A model generated the notes under the pieces. That model ran no database searches. It worked only from the letters and a program-made list of their open reading frames with translations, and had not been told where the DNA came from. This document shows positions 47,516 to 58,200 of a stretch of DNA of 64,000 nucleotides, piece after piece. The stretch covers positions 1-64,000 of the forward strand of contig JAFWJA010000002.1 of NCBI GenBank assembly GCA_017511805.1, read 5' to 3'. This DNA is from Bacilli bacterium (GTDB lineage: Bacteria; Bacillota_I; Bacilli_A; RF39; UBA660). The translations under genes were made by a program, and so were the position numbers. Position 1 is the first letter of the stretch. Each line of letters opens with the position of its first letter.

Positions 47516-50500
47516 ATGAAAAAGAGTAAAGTAATGGTTATTTCGGCCATAACATTTATTATAATTATTTGGTTTGTAATGATAACTCTAGTAAAAACTG
47601 GAGTCTTTTCTCATTTGAATGCTGATGTAAGTAACATAGTTAATAATAATGATTTAAATATTAGTTTTAAGAAGAATAGTAATACGATTACTATTGAAAA
47701 TACTGATAATAAAAATTTTGTTTATCAAGTAGTTGAAACTGATTTTAATATAGTAAATAGTGTTAAAGAAACAATTAGAAATAGAGACCATTATATAGAT
47801 TCATATAATAAGTATATTAGTAATTATAAAGAACAATTATCTAATATAGATCAAGATAGTGAAGAAGCAAAAAAACTTAATGAATATATATCTAAATTTG
47901 AAAATGGAATTAATGATCAAATAACAATATGTAATGAAAAGATAAATAGTTTAATACCTGAATCAATTTCATTATCTGATTCTAATTGGATAGAATTAAA
48001 TGATAATAAAATAGTACTAGAACAAGATAATAAAGATAAACTAGTATTCGTTAAAGATTTTAATAATACTTATGTATATTATTCAATTGATTCTAAGCCT
48101 GAATTAAGTGCGGATTTATGTGAAGTAAGTGAAGATTATTTAAAATATTTATCTTTATCATCTGAAGAAAAAAAGAGTTTTGGAATAGTTCCTGAGATAT
48201 GTGCTAGTGAAGAAGATTCTACTAGATCTAGTGATGATATAGGAGAACTACCAAATAAGTATCCATCTAATTTTGGTACTAATGAATTCTTTGAAACAAC
48301 AGTAGAAAATATGAAGAATCAAATGACAACACCATTTTGTACAGCTTTCGCAACAACTGCGTCATTAGAAAGTTATTTATATAGAACAACTGGTAAAGTA
48401 TACACGTTTTCAGAAAGATATGCTGCTTATAAAATGACAACACCATTTAGTCATGGACGTGTTAATCCTATTGGTGTTAGGACAGCTTTAGATGGTGGTT
48501 TTTCAGAAATAGAGATGGCTAAGTTTTTAGGATATTATGGACCAGTTTATGATGAAGAAATGCCAATGATTAATTCAATGGATGCTATTGATATATCAGA
48601 AATAGATAGAGATCCAGTTGTAGATATAAATGAGATTTATGTTAAAAATGAAACTAATGATATAGTTAATAAGATAAAGGAAAGCGTTTATACATATGGT
48701 GATGTAGCAATATCTATTTCATATGATAAAGCTTATCTTTATAATGGTAGTTTTTATAATAATGTAGATACAACAACTGATCATGCAGTTACTGTAATTG
48801 GTTGGGATGATAATTATCCTAAAGAAAATTTTAATCCTGAAAGAAGACCATCTAGTAATGGAGCATTAATAATAAAGAATTCTTATGGTAACGAGATGCA
48901 AGGTGGAATAAATGGTTACTTCTATCTTTCATATGAAGATACTTCATTAAGTGGATATTTTTCAGTAAGAGATGTAGATTTTGATTTTTCAGATAATCAA
49001 TATTTCTATGATTTTGGTGGAGATTTAGGAACTGTAAGCAGTTTTACATATAATGGTTATAACCATAATTTACTATATCAAGCAATTAAATTAAATGTAG
49101 GTAATTATAATGAACATTTAACTAAAATTAAATATACAATGAAGACTGATTCAAATGTTGAATTCTATTTGGCCAAAAGTAATGACACTATTTCAGGTGG
49201 TGTTGTTTTAAAAACTATATCAAGAATAGGAGAAGTAAATGCTACTGCAGGTGTTCATACATATGAATTAGATGAACCAATACAATTAAATCTTAGTAGT
49301 GGTATTTATTATGTTGTTATGAAATCAGATGTAGCTTCTTCATATTTTCAAAAAACACCATCAACATCAACAAGCTCAAGAGATAATTTGATGTTCATAT
49401 CAGATAATGGTACGGAGTTTTATGATACTGCAGATATGTATTTATCTCCTATGTTAGCAGCTTATACTGATGTAATTGAAACTCCAAGCAATGATTCGAC
49501 TAAACCAAAAGTAAGTCTAGCAGGTGGTGGTATTCAAAATAAAGAAGGTGCTGAAGTTACATTAAGATGTAGTGATAATGTAGGTGTAACAGGATACTAT
49601 TTTGGAACTTCAAATCCTTCATTAAATGCTATGACAACTACAACTGGACTTGATGATATAACAAGTGAAGGTCTAAGAAAAACAGGATTAACAGATGGAA
49701 CTTATTACTTTGGTTGTAGAGATGAAAAAGGTAATTATGATGTAGATAGCATGACAATAGATAAGTTTAATCTTGTTGATGTTGTTGAAAAGTTAAATGG
49801 AAATAAGGATTATCATAATACAAATAATTATGAAGTAAGATCACAAGTACCATATTATATAAGAAAAAATGGTTTAGTAACAGCATGTCAAAGACAACAA
49901 AGAAAGAATGGTTCATTAGTATATAATTACGCAAAAGGATTTAATCCACCTGAAGAAGTAAATAACTTCTTGGGATATAGTACATCAACAATAAGTAGTA
50001 ATCTTTCTTTTGACCCAATTGCTATTAATATTAATAATCAAATAACATTATATATGTGGTACGATAGAAAAACTTATGAAGCAACTATTAAAAGTGAACA
50101 GGATGGTAGTATAACTGCTTCAACAACAAATCAAAGTAATAATAGTGTAACTGTTAATTCTAATAGTACTGATACTTTAACAGTTAAACATGGTGATACA
50201 ATTAGCTTAACCGCATCACCATCATCAGGTTATCATTTAACATCATGGTCAGGTGGATATGTAAGTGGTAGTGAAGAATCGGTAATAGGGCCAGTTGTAA
50301 CAGATGCAGTTAGAGTTATAGGTACATTTAGTAATCAAGCACTAACTCATACAGTAACATTTAAAATAGGAAGTAATATATATGGAGATGTTCAAAATGT
50401 TCCAGATGGAGGAACAGCAACAAAACCAACTGATCCAGGTAAAGTAGGATATGTATTTAATTATTGGAGTTTAGAGGAAAATGGTTCTGAATATAACTTT

Positions 50501-51166
50501 AATACACCAGTAACAGGAGATATAGTATTACATGCTGTATATACAAAAGAAACATATACTATAACATTTAATACACATGGAGGATCTGAAATAGAATCAC
50601 AAACAGTAACGCATGGAGGAAAGGCTACGCAACCAACCCCACCAACAAGAACTGGATATAATTTCATAAGATGGAGTCTAACAGAGAATGGAACAGAATC
50701 ATATGATTTTAATACACAAGTTACAAAAAGTATAACTATTCATGCAGTATGGACTCAAAATAGTATTCAAATTAAAGATGAAACAAATATGTATATAAGA
50801 GATGATAAGTTCTATGTAAGACCAACTGAATTATTATATATAGATAAAAATACTATATTTAATAATCTAGTATCTACTTCAGGAGTAAATATATATGATA
50901 AAGATAATAATGTAGTTTCAGATGGTACTGCATCTATCGCAACAGGTTATAAAATATCTTCAGGAGAAACAAATTACACAATAATAATATATGGTGATAT
51001 TGACTTAGATGGAACAGTAACAAGTAATGATTTAAGACTAGAATATAATCATATTACCGCAGGATTTAACTTAGGAAATCTAAGTTTATCAGCCGCAGAC
51101 TTTGATGGCGATGGAATAGTAGGAGTTAACGATTTAAGAAATATATATGTATTAATAACACATTAA
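47516..51166 (+). CDS. Cell-surface papain-family protease 2 with dockerin-like C-terminus
   Basis: This 1216-residue paralogue of the preceding gene keeps the catalytic set: NQMTTPFC (C275), H423 in TTDHAVTVIGWDD and N455 in IIKNSYG. The order is anchor helix, leader region, protease, lectin-like domain, Ig-like domain (CSDNVGVTGYYFGTSNPS), bacterial-repeat domain, two Flg_new repeats and dockerin. The dockerin loops DIDLDGTVTSND and DFDGDGIVGVND have every expected Asp position. One Flg_new unit is identical in DNA to a unit of protease 3, and the last 420 bases are nearly shared with proteases 3 and 4. TAGGAGA precedes the ATG. Confidence 0.88.
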   Translation: MKKSKVMVISAITFIIIIWFVMITLVKTGVFSHLNADVSNIVNNNDLNISFKKNSNTITIENTDNKNFVYQVVETDFNIVNSVKETIRNRDHYIDSYNKYISNYKEQLSNIDQDSEEAKKLNEYISKFENGINDQITICNEKINSLIPESISLSDSNWIELNDNKIVLEQDNKDKLVFVKDFNNTYVYYSIDSKPELSADLCEVSEDYLKYLSLSSEEKKSFGIVPEICASEEDSTRSSDDIGELPNKYPSNFGTNEFFETTVENMKNQMTTPFCTAFATTASLESYLYRTTGKVYTFSERYAAYKMTTPFSHGRVNPIGVRTALDGGFSEIEMAKFLGYYGPVYDEEMPMINSMDAIDISEIDRDPVVDINEIYVKNETNDIVNKIKESVYTYGDVAISISYDKAYLYNGSFYNNVDTTTDHAVTVIGWDDNYPKENFNPERRPSSNGALIIKNSYGNEMQGGINGYFYLSYEDTSLSGYFSVRDVDFDFSDNQYFYDFGGDLGTVSSFTYNGYNHNLLYQAIKLNVGNYNEHLTKIKYTMKTDSNVEFYLAKSNDTISGGVVLKTISRIGEVNATAGVHTYELDEPIQLNLSSGIYYVVMKSDVASSYFQKTPSTSTSSRDNLMFISDNGTEFYDTADMYLSPMLAAYTDVIETPSNDSTKPKVSLAGGGIQNKEGAEVTLRCSDNVGVTGYYFGTSNPSLNAMTTTTGLDDITSEGLRKTGLTDGTYYFGCRDEKGNYDVDSMTIDKFNLVDVVEKLNGNKDYHNTNNYEVRSQVPYYIRKNGLVTACQRQQRKNGSLVYNYAKGFNPPEEVNNFLGYSTSTISSNLSFDPIAININNQITLYMWYDRKTYEATIKSEQDGSITASTTNQSNNSVTVNSNSTDTLTVKHGDTISLTASPSSGYHLTSWSGGYVSGSEESVIGPVVTDAVRVIGTFSNQALTHTVTFKIGSNIYGDVQNVPDGGTATKPTDPGKVGYVFNYWSLEENGSEYNFNTPVTGDIVLHAVYTKETYTITFNTHGGSEIESQTVTHGGKATQPTPPTRTGYNFIRWSLTENGTESYDFNTQVTKSITIHAVWTQNSIQIKDETNMYIRDDKFYVRPTELLYIDKNTIFNNLVSTSGVNIYDKDNNVVSDGTASIATGYKISSGETNYTIIIYGDIDLDGTVTSNDLRLEYNHITAGFNLGNLSLSAADFDGDGIVGVNDLRNIYVLITH
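50567..50692 (+). repeat. 126-bp Flg_new unit, copy in protease 2
   Basis: By eye this is identical over 126 bases to 54624-54749 in the next gene, and differs at two positions from 54417-54542. Silent sites are also identical, so copying was recent. Confidence 0.85.
50747..51166 (+). repeat. Shared 420-bp 3' end, copy 1 (protease 2)
   Basis: This encodes the segment before and including the dockerin pair. It aligns without gaps to 54801-55220 and 58611-59030, with scattered substitutions in patches. Confidence 0.85.
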
Positions 51167-51174
51167 AATCATAT

Positions 51175-51201
51175 AAGAAGCATTTAATGCTTCTTTTTTT
51201 T
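51175..51201 (+). terminator. Terminator of surface protease 2
   Basis: Stem AAGAAGCAT/ATGCTTCTT (51175-51183 with 51187-51195) is followed by Ts. Confidence 0.85.
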
Positions 51202-51208
51202 ATATTTA

Positions 51209-51217
51209 TGGTATAAT
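51209..51217 (+). promoter_or_regulatory. Extended -10 promoter of surface protease 3
   Basis: TGGTATAAT (hexamer 51212-51217) is 23 bases before the start codon; no good -35. Confidence 0.55.
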
Positions 51218-51239
51218 TAAAATAGGAGAATTAGATAGT

Positions 51240-54200
51240 ATGAATGATAAGAGAAAATTAATAATTTATTTAGCTATTTCGTTTGTTTTACTACTCTTTT
51301 TTATACTTATTATTTTAAGCAAATCAGGAATACTATTTAAGTTAAATGCGGATACCAGTAAATTAATTAATAATACAAATATAAATATTAATTTTAAAAA
51401 AGAAGACAAAAAAATAGTAATAGATAATAAGAATAATTCTAGCTTACAATATCAATTAGTTGATGTCGATTTTATTACTGCTAATAATGTTAGATTGATT
51501 ATTAAAAATAGAGATTATAATATAAATGAATATAACAAATATAAAGAAAAAGATAGTAGTAGAATTGATTTAATTAATAATAAAATTAATTCAATTATAG
51601 ATGAAAGTAATAATGAGTTAAATGAAATAGTTAACGATATTTCATTAAGTGATAATTGGATATCTGTAGAAAATAATGAAATAAATGTTACTGAAGATGG
51701 TAAAGATAAATTGATATTTGTAAAAGATTCAAATGATTATTATGTTTATTCTTCCATTAATTCAAAAGAAATATTAGATATAGAAGAATGTCCAATGAGT
51801 GAAGAATATATAAAATATACACTTCTAAGTGCTGAAGAAAAAAAAGAGATGGAAATAGTACCATCTATATGTGAAGAAACTATTGAAGAAACTGATGATA
51901 GAAGAACTGTTGATGGAGCAACATATCCATCTAAATATCCTGAAAATTTTGGTACAGATGAATTTTTTAATAATACTAAAATTAAAGTAAAAAATCAGAT
52001 GAGTACTCCATTATGTGTAGCTTTTGCTTCAATTTCAAGTCTAGAAAGTTATTTATTAAATAAATATAATGAACCATTTTATTTTTCTGAAAGATATACT
52101 GCAAATAAAATTACTAGACCTGCAGGAGGAGATGAAAATCCAATAGGTAATAGAACTGATTTAGATGGAGGTATTACTAATGATGAAATACTAAAATCTA
52201 TTGGTTTTTATGGTGCCGTGTATGAAGATGAGTTACCTTGGGTAAATAATAAATATTATTCTTTATCTGAAATTAATAAAGAATCTGTAGTAAATGTTAA
52301 AGAAATATTAGAAAAAGGTGGCTCAACATGTTCTGCAAGTAAAATTGAAGAAATAAAAGAATATATTACCAAATATGGTGCAGTTCGTGTGGATATTTAT
52401 CATCATTCTACCTATAATAATTATGGAAGTTATTATTATGATGGCTCTGAAGCTATAAACCATGCAGTTTCAGTAATTGGTTGGGATGATAATTATCCTA
52501 AAGAAAAATTTAAAACTGGTAATCAACCATCAAGAAATGGAGCATTTATAGTAAAAAATTCGTGGGGTGCTGCTTGGAATAGAGGTATTAACGGTTATTT
52601 CTATATTTCTTATGATGATGTAAATGTATGTAAGAATATATTATCAGTACAAGATGTAGATTTTAATTTACCTGATAACCAATATTTTTATGATTATGGG
52701 GGATCTATTTCAAATGTATATATGAGCAGTGATCTATTAAATAAAATATATTATTATGCAATTAAAATAGATAGAAAAGATCCTAATGAAAAACTAGCTA
52801 TGGTTAAATATCAATTAAAATCATCTGAAACAGTGAATTTTTATATAACAAATAAATCTAGTTTTAATAATAAGACTCTAATTGGTACTGAACAAGGCCA
52901 TTCAGGTATTAATACATTTGAGTTTGAGACACCAATTGATTTTCCTTATTCTAGTTTTTATTTAATTATTCAAATATCAGATGATAAGAAATTAATGCTC
53001 CAAAATTATCCTACATCAACTGAAGATAGATCAGGAAAAATGTTTTACTCAAAAGATGGTTCTACATTTTATGATATGGCAAATGATAATTATTCTCCTT
53101 TATTAGCAGCATATTCTATTATTGATAATTCAAGTACTAATGACACAACTAAACCAAAAGTAAATATTTCTGGTGGTGGAATTCAAAAAACAGGTGGTGG
53201 TGAAGTAACACTAATGTGTAGCGATAATACAGGAATAACTGGATATTATTTTGGTACAACTAATCCATCTACTAGTTCTATGACTACAACTGCAAATATG
53301 GATAAACTAACGAGTTCAGGGCTCGTTAAAACAGGGTTGGCAGCAGGAAAATATTATCTAGGTTGCAAAGATGCCGCAGGCAATTATGATGTAGATGATA
53401 TTACAATTAGAAAGTTTAATGTAAATGAATTATTAATGAATGTTGATGGTTCTGAATATCCATGTGATAATACTAATTATAGTCAAATATCAACTACGCC
53501 ATATTATGTACGTGATGGAGGTTCTATTACTTTAACTTATATTAATAATGATGGTGACAAATATTATTTTGAAAACTCATATACTAAACCTATAGAAGCA
53601 GATGTTTTTAAAGGATATTCAAGTTCTTATAGTTCATCTCCACCTTCAATTAGTTCTACTGTTAGTAACATTAAAATAAATAATCTTACATATTATATGT
53701 GGTATACAAGGGCAACATATAGAATAAAGGTTACTAGTGGTGATAATGGAAGCATTACAGTTACATCAAATACTAATAATGATACTACGGTAACTGTGCC
53801 AGCTGGATCTACAAAGTATATTAATATATATCATGGAGATACTTTAAATGTAGTAGCAACACCAAATAGTGGTTATCACTTAGATTCATGGGGTGGTAAT
53901 TACATTTCTGGTAGTAACGCTACTGTAGTTGGACCAGAAGTAACAAAAGAATTAACTATTTCTGGAACATTTAGTGACCAAGTTCCAAATTATACAGTAA
54001 CATTTGATTCAAAAGGAGGATCAACAGTTGCATCTCAAACAATACAATCTGGTGGAAAAGCAACAAAACCAAGTGATCCAACAAAAACAGGATATACATT
54101 TAAACATTGGAGTACTACAGATGGAGGTACTGCTTATGATTTTAATACTGCAATAACAGGAAATCTAACACTATATGCTGTATGGCAAATAAATACGTAT

Positions 54201-55220
54201 ACAGTAACATTTAATACACATGGTGGAAGTGCAGTACAAAGTCAAACAATTAGTTATGGAGGAAAAGTTATTCAACCAGCTAATCCAACAAAAGAAAATT
54301 ATACATTTAAACATTGGAGTACAAGTGAAAATGGAACAGCATATAACTTTAATACAGCAGTAACAGATGATATGACATTACATGCAGTATGGGAGAAAAA
54401 TACGTATACAGTAACGTTTAATACACATGGAGGATCTGAAATAGAATCACAAACAGTAACGCATGGTGGAAAGGCTACGCAACCAACCCCACCAACAAGA
54501 ACTGGATATAATTTTATAAGATGGAGTCTAACAGAGAATGGACCTGAATACAGTTTTGATACAGCAGTAACAGGAAATATAACATTACATGCAGTATGGG
54601 AGAAAAAGACGTATACAGTAACGTTTAATACACATGGAGGATCTGAAATAGAATCACAAACAGTAACGCATGGAGGAAAGGCTACGCAACCAACCCCACC
54701 AACAAGAACTGGATATAATTTCATAAGATGGAGTCTAACAGAGAATGGAACAGCATATGACTTTAATACAATAGTAACAGGTGATATGACTCTATATGCA
54801 GTATGGACACAAAATAGTATTCAAATTAAAGATGAAACAAATATGTATATAAGAGATGGTAAGTTCTATGTAAGACCAACTGAATTATTATATATAGATA
54901 AAAATACTATATTTACTAATTTAGTATCTACATCAGGAGTAAATATATATGATAAAGATAATAATGTAGTTACAGATGGTACTGCATCTATCGCAACAGG
55001 TTATAAAATATCTTCAGGAGAAACAAATTACACAATAATAATATATGGTGATATCGACTTAAATGGTGTAGTAAACAGTAATGATTTAAGACTAGAGTAT
55101 AATCATATTACCGCTGGACTTAATCTAGGAGAATTAAGTCTATCAGCAGCTGATTATGATGGTGATGGAATTGTAGGAGTTAACGATTTAAGAAATATTT
55201 ATATGCTAATAACACATTAA
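51240..55220 (+). CDS. Cell-surface papain-family protease 3 with dockerin-like C-terminus
   Basis: This 1326-residue paralogue has the most canonical active site of the four: NQMSTPLC (C259), H408 in INHAVSVIGWDD and N440 in IVKNSWGAAW. The NSWG motif is intact. The leader region is shorter than in proteases 1 and 2. After the lectin-like and Ig-like domains come a bacterial-repeat domain, four Flg_new repeats and the dockerin pair (DIDLNGVVNSND, DYDGDGIVGVND). Two of the four Flg_new units are near-identical (period 207 bp), evidence of recent tandem duplication. Confidence 0.88.
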   Translation: MNDKRKLIIYLAISFVLLLFFILIILSKSGILFKLNADTSKLINNTNININFKKEDKKIVIDNKNNSSLQYQLVDVDFITANNVRLIIKNRDYNINEYNKYKEKDSSRIDLINNKINSIIDESNNELNEIVNDISLSDNWISVENNEINVTEDGKDKLIFVKDSNDYYVYSSINSKEILDIEECPMSEEYIKYTLLSAEEKKEMEIVPSICEETIEETDDRRTVDGATYPSKYPENFGTDEFFNNTKIKVKNQMSTPLCVAFASISSLESYLLNKYNEPFYFSERYTANKITRPAGGDENPIGNRTDLDGGITNDEILKSIGFYGAVYEDELPWVNNKYYSLSEINKESVVNVKEILEKGGSTCSASKIEEIKEYITKYGAVRVDIYHHSTYNNYGSYYYDGSEAINHAVSVIGWDDNYPKEKFKTGNQPSRNGAFIVKNSWGAAWNRGINGYFYISYDDVNVCKNILSVQDVDFNLPDNQYFYDYGGSISNVYMSSDLLNKIYYYAIKIDRKDPNEKLAMVKYQLKSSETVNFYITNKSSFNNKTLIGTEQGHSGINTFEFETPIDFPYSSFYLIIQISDDKKLMLQNYPTSTEDRSGKMFYSKDGSTFYDMANDNYSPLLAAYSIIDNSSTNDTTKPKVNISGGGIQKTGGGEVTLMCSDNTGITGYYFGTTNPSTSSMTTTANMDKLTSSGLVKTGLAAGKYYLGCKDAAGNYDVDDITIRKFNVNELLMNVDGSEYPCDNTNYSQISTTPYYVRDGGSITLTYINNDGDKYYFENSYTKPIEADVFKGYSSSYSSSPPSISSTVSNIKINNLTYYMWYTRATYRIKVTSGDNGSITVTSNTNNDTTVTVPAGSTKYINIYHGDTLNVVATPNSGYHLDSWGGNYISGSNATVVGPEVTKELTISGTFSDQVPNYTVTFDSKGGSTVASQTIQSGGKATKPSDPTKTGYTFKHWSTTDGGTAYDFNTAITGNLTLYAVWQINTYTVTFNTHGGSAVQSQTISYGGKVIQPANPTKENYTFKHWSTSENGTAYNFNTAVTDDMTLHAVWEKNTYTVTFNTHGGSEIESQTVTHGGKATQPTPPTRTGYNFIRWSLTENGPEYSFDTAVTGNITLHAVWEKKTYTVTFNTHGGSEIESQTVTHGGKATQPTPPTRTGYNFIRWSLTENGTAYDFNTIVTGDMTLYAVWTQNSIQIKDETNMYIRDGKFYVRPTELLYIDKNTIFTNLVSTSGVNIYDKDNNVVTDGTASIATGYKISSGETNYTIIIYGDIDLNGVVNSNDLRLEYNHITAGLNLGELSLSAADYDGDGIVGVNDLRNIYMLITH
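54417..54542 (+). repeat. 126-bp Flg_new unit, first copy in protease 3
   Basis: It differs from 54624-54749 at two positions by eye (one in the GG-rich segment, one near the end). Confidence 0.85.
54624..54749 (+). repeat. 126-bp Flg_new unit, second copy in protease 3
   Basis: It begins 207 bases (69 codons) after the first copy. It matches the protease 2 copy better than its neighbour, which suggests transfer between genes. Confidence 0.85.
54801..55220 (+). repeat. Shared 420-bp 3' end, copy 2 (protease 3)
   Basis: Its first ~200 bases are almost identical to copy 3 at 58611. Later patches differ. Confidence 0.85.
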
Positions 55221-55228
55221 AATCATAT

Positions 55229-55255
55229 AAGAAGCATTTAATGCTTCTTTTTTTT
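55229..55255 (+). terminator. Terminator of surface protease 3
   Basis: Identical stem to the one at 51175. Confidence 0.85.
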
Positions 55256-55262
55256 ATATTTA

Positions 55263-55271
55263 TGGTATAAT
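55263..55271 (+). promoter_or_regulatory. Extended -10 promoter of surface protease 4
   Basis: TGGTATAAT (hexamer 55266-55271) is 22 bases before the start codon, in the duplicated block. Confidence 0.55.
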
Positions 55272-55292
55272 TAAAATAGGAGAATACGTAGT

Positions 55293-58200
55293 ATGAAGAA
55301 GAATAAAAAAAATACAATTAGTTTAGTTATATCTTTTATATTATTAGTTAGCTTTTTAATAATAATTTTTAGTAAGTCTAATATGTTTAATAAACTATTT
55401 GGTAACATTAGTAATGTGATTAATTCTTCAGATGTTAGTATTAAGTTCAAAACAGTAAATAATAATATCATTATAGAAAGTGATTTATCTAATTTAAAAT
55501 ATCAAATAATAGAATCTGATTTTGATACTGTTAATCAAGTAAGATTAGCAATCAAAGAAAGAGATAATTTTATAAAAGGATATGATAAATACATAGATCA
55601 GTATGATGATTCAGATTTAATAAATAGATTTAAAAATGGTAAAGATAAAATAGTTACAAGTACTAATGAAAAAATAAATAAAATACTAGGTGATCTATCA
55701 TTAAACAATAATTGGATAAATTTAGAAAATAATATAATTTCATTAAATGATGACAATAAAGATAGATTAATATTTGTTAGTGAAAATGGCAAGAATTATA
55801 TATACTATTCAATAAAATCAAAGGAATTATTAAATTTTGAAGATTGTCCAATTAGTGAGGCATATTTAAAATATACAATTTTAACAGATGAGGAAAGAAA
55901 AGAAAGAGGTTATATACCTCCTTATTGTGAAGTAAATGAAGAAATAGAAGAAAAGATAGTAGATGATGGAATTATAGATGGTTCAATTGAATCAGATATT
56001 GCATCATCAAAATATCCATCAAATTTTGGAACAAATGAATATTTTAATACTACTTTAAGAAAAATTAAGAATCAGGGCCAAACACCAAATTGTGTTATGT
56101 ATGGTACGACAGCTTCTTTAGAAGATTATTTATTAAAAAAGTATAATCAACCATATTATTTTTCTGAAAGATATGCAGCTTATAAAATGTCTAGACCATT
56201 TAAGGATGGAGTTAATCAAATAGGAGCAAGAACTGACTTAGTAGATGGTGGATTTAGAACATGGACTGCCGCTAGATTTTTAGGTTATTATGGTCCTGTT
56301 TATGAGGATGAAATGCCATTTATAGATTCAACTGATTCTATTTATTTATCTGAAATAACAGATAAAATACCAAAAGTAGATGTAAATAAAGTATTATTAA
56401 GCTATACTCTTTCGTTAGATAAATTAAAAGAATATATAGTAAAATATGGCGGAGTAGCAGCAACAATATGTTGGAGTTCTACCTATATAAAGAACGGCAA
56501 TTATTTCTATTCAGGATGTCCTATAGCAGATTCAACTCATAAAATAACAATTATTGGTTGGGATGATAATTATCCTGCTTCAAATTTTAATAATGCATCA
56601 GGGGTACCTAGTGGTAATGGAGCATATATAGTTAAAAATTCTTTTGGCACTCGTCCAGATCACCTAAATGGATATTTTTATATGTCATATGATCAAGCAA
56701 TTACAGATTTTATATCTGTTCAAGATGCAGATTTTTCTTTTTCTGATAATAAATATCTATATGATTATGGGGGATATGAAAAATCACCTTCCACTACTAT
56801 AGTTTATGATGCCATAAAATTTGAAAAAAAGAATTCTAAAGAAAAATTAACTAAAATTAGATTTTCTTCAGATGGTAGTAATAATGTTGAAATATATTTA
56901 ATTAATGATGGAAGTAAATCATTAAAGATTAGTAATGCAACATTAATAGGACAAATGGAAGCTACGAAGGGCATTAATACCTATGAACTTGATACTCCAA
57001 TAGAATTAAATTATAGTAGTTCTTATATAATTATTAAATCGGGTAAAATAATTCAACTTTCATCCCCTTCTTATAGTTCAATACCATCAGGAAAGATGTT
57101 TTATTCTACAGATGGTAATACTTTTGTTGATTCTAAAGATGATGGCAGTACACTATTAATTGCGGCATACACAGATGATATTAATACTTCTGATACAACA
57201 AAACCAGTAGCGGTTATCGCAGGTGGAGAAAGTCCAAAAGAAAATTCACAAACACTTTTACTTCAATGTAGGGATAAAGAAGGAGTAACAGGATATTATT
57301 ATGGTACTACAAGACCATCTTTATCAAATATGACTAATACTACAAATCTGGATAAAATTAATAATGAAGGTATAACTACAACTATAAATAATACAGGAAC
57401 ATATTATTTAGGTTGTAGAGATGCTGCAGGTAACTATGAAGTAACTAGTGCAGTTATTAAGAATTTAACAATGACTACGATGACTCAAAAATTTTCAGGA
57501 AATAAAACACCATATAATACGGATAATTATGATGAATATGTAACAAAGTCATATCTAGTAAGAAAAGGCGTTAATATTAGGATTGTAACAAATTATACAA
57601 AACCTGATAATATAAATTATAGTTATGTAGGTTATGCGACAGAATTAAGTGGAACACCAAATACTGATCCTACTGATATTGTAATATCAGATGATATACA
57701 TATTTATTCTTGGTTTAATATTGAAGATTTAAATATTATGATATCTAGTGGTCCAAATGGTTCATTAAAGGTAGAAACTATCATGCAGCAAAATAATAGC
57801 GTAACAGTTAATGCCAATTCAAGAGGTAATATAAGTGTTAAACCAGGTGATACATTAAAAATAACAGCAATTCCAAATTCGGGGTACAAACTTGATTCAT
57901 GGAGTCTTAGCGGTATAAGTGGAAGTTCATCACCATCTTATATTCATAATAATACGTCACATGGTTTATTGTCAGCTAGCTTTAGTAATTCTATAACTAC
58001 TTATGATGTAACATACAAAAATGGTAATGAAACGTATGGTGAAGTTCAATCTGTTAAAAAAGGTACTGTAGCGTCCAAACCAATAGATCCGACTAACGGA
58101 AATAAAAAATTCTTATATTGGAGTACTACAGATGGAGGAACAGAATATAATTTTAGTAACGCAGTTAATAGTAATTTAACGTTATATGCAGTATATGAAG

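Larger units (their letters stand above)
51161..51231 (+). repeat. Duplicated intergenic block, copy 1
   Basis: 71 bases covering the last codon, terminator, extended -10 promoter and ribosome site are identical by eye to 55215-55285. The duplication unit therefore includes the control signals. Confidence 0.85.
55215..55285 (+). repeat. Duplicated intergenic block, copy 2
   Basis: Same 71 bases as 51161-51231: terminator, promoter and ribosome site between proteases 3 and 4. Confidence 0.85.

Noticed and set aside
54299..54724. Minus-strand ORFs opposite the protease repeats
   Set aside because: They mirror the tandem Flg_new units, lack ribosome sites, and recur only because the repeats recur.
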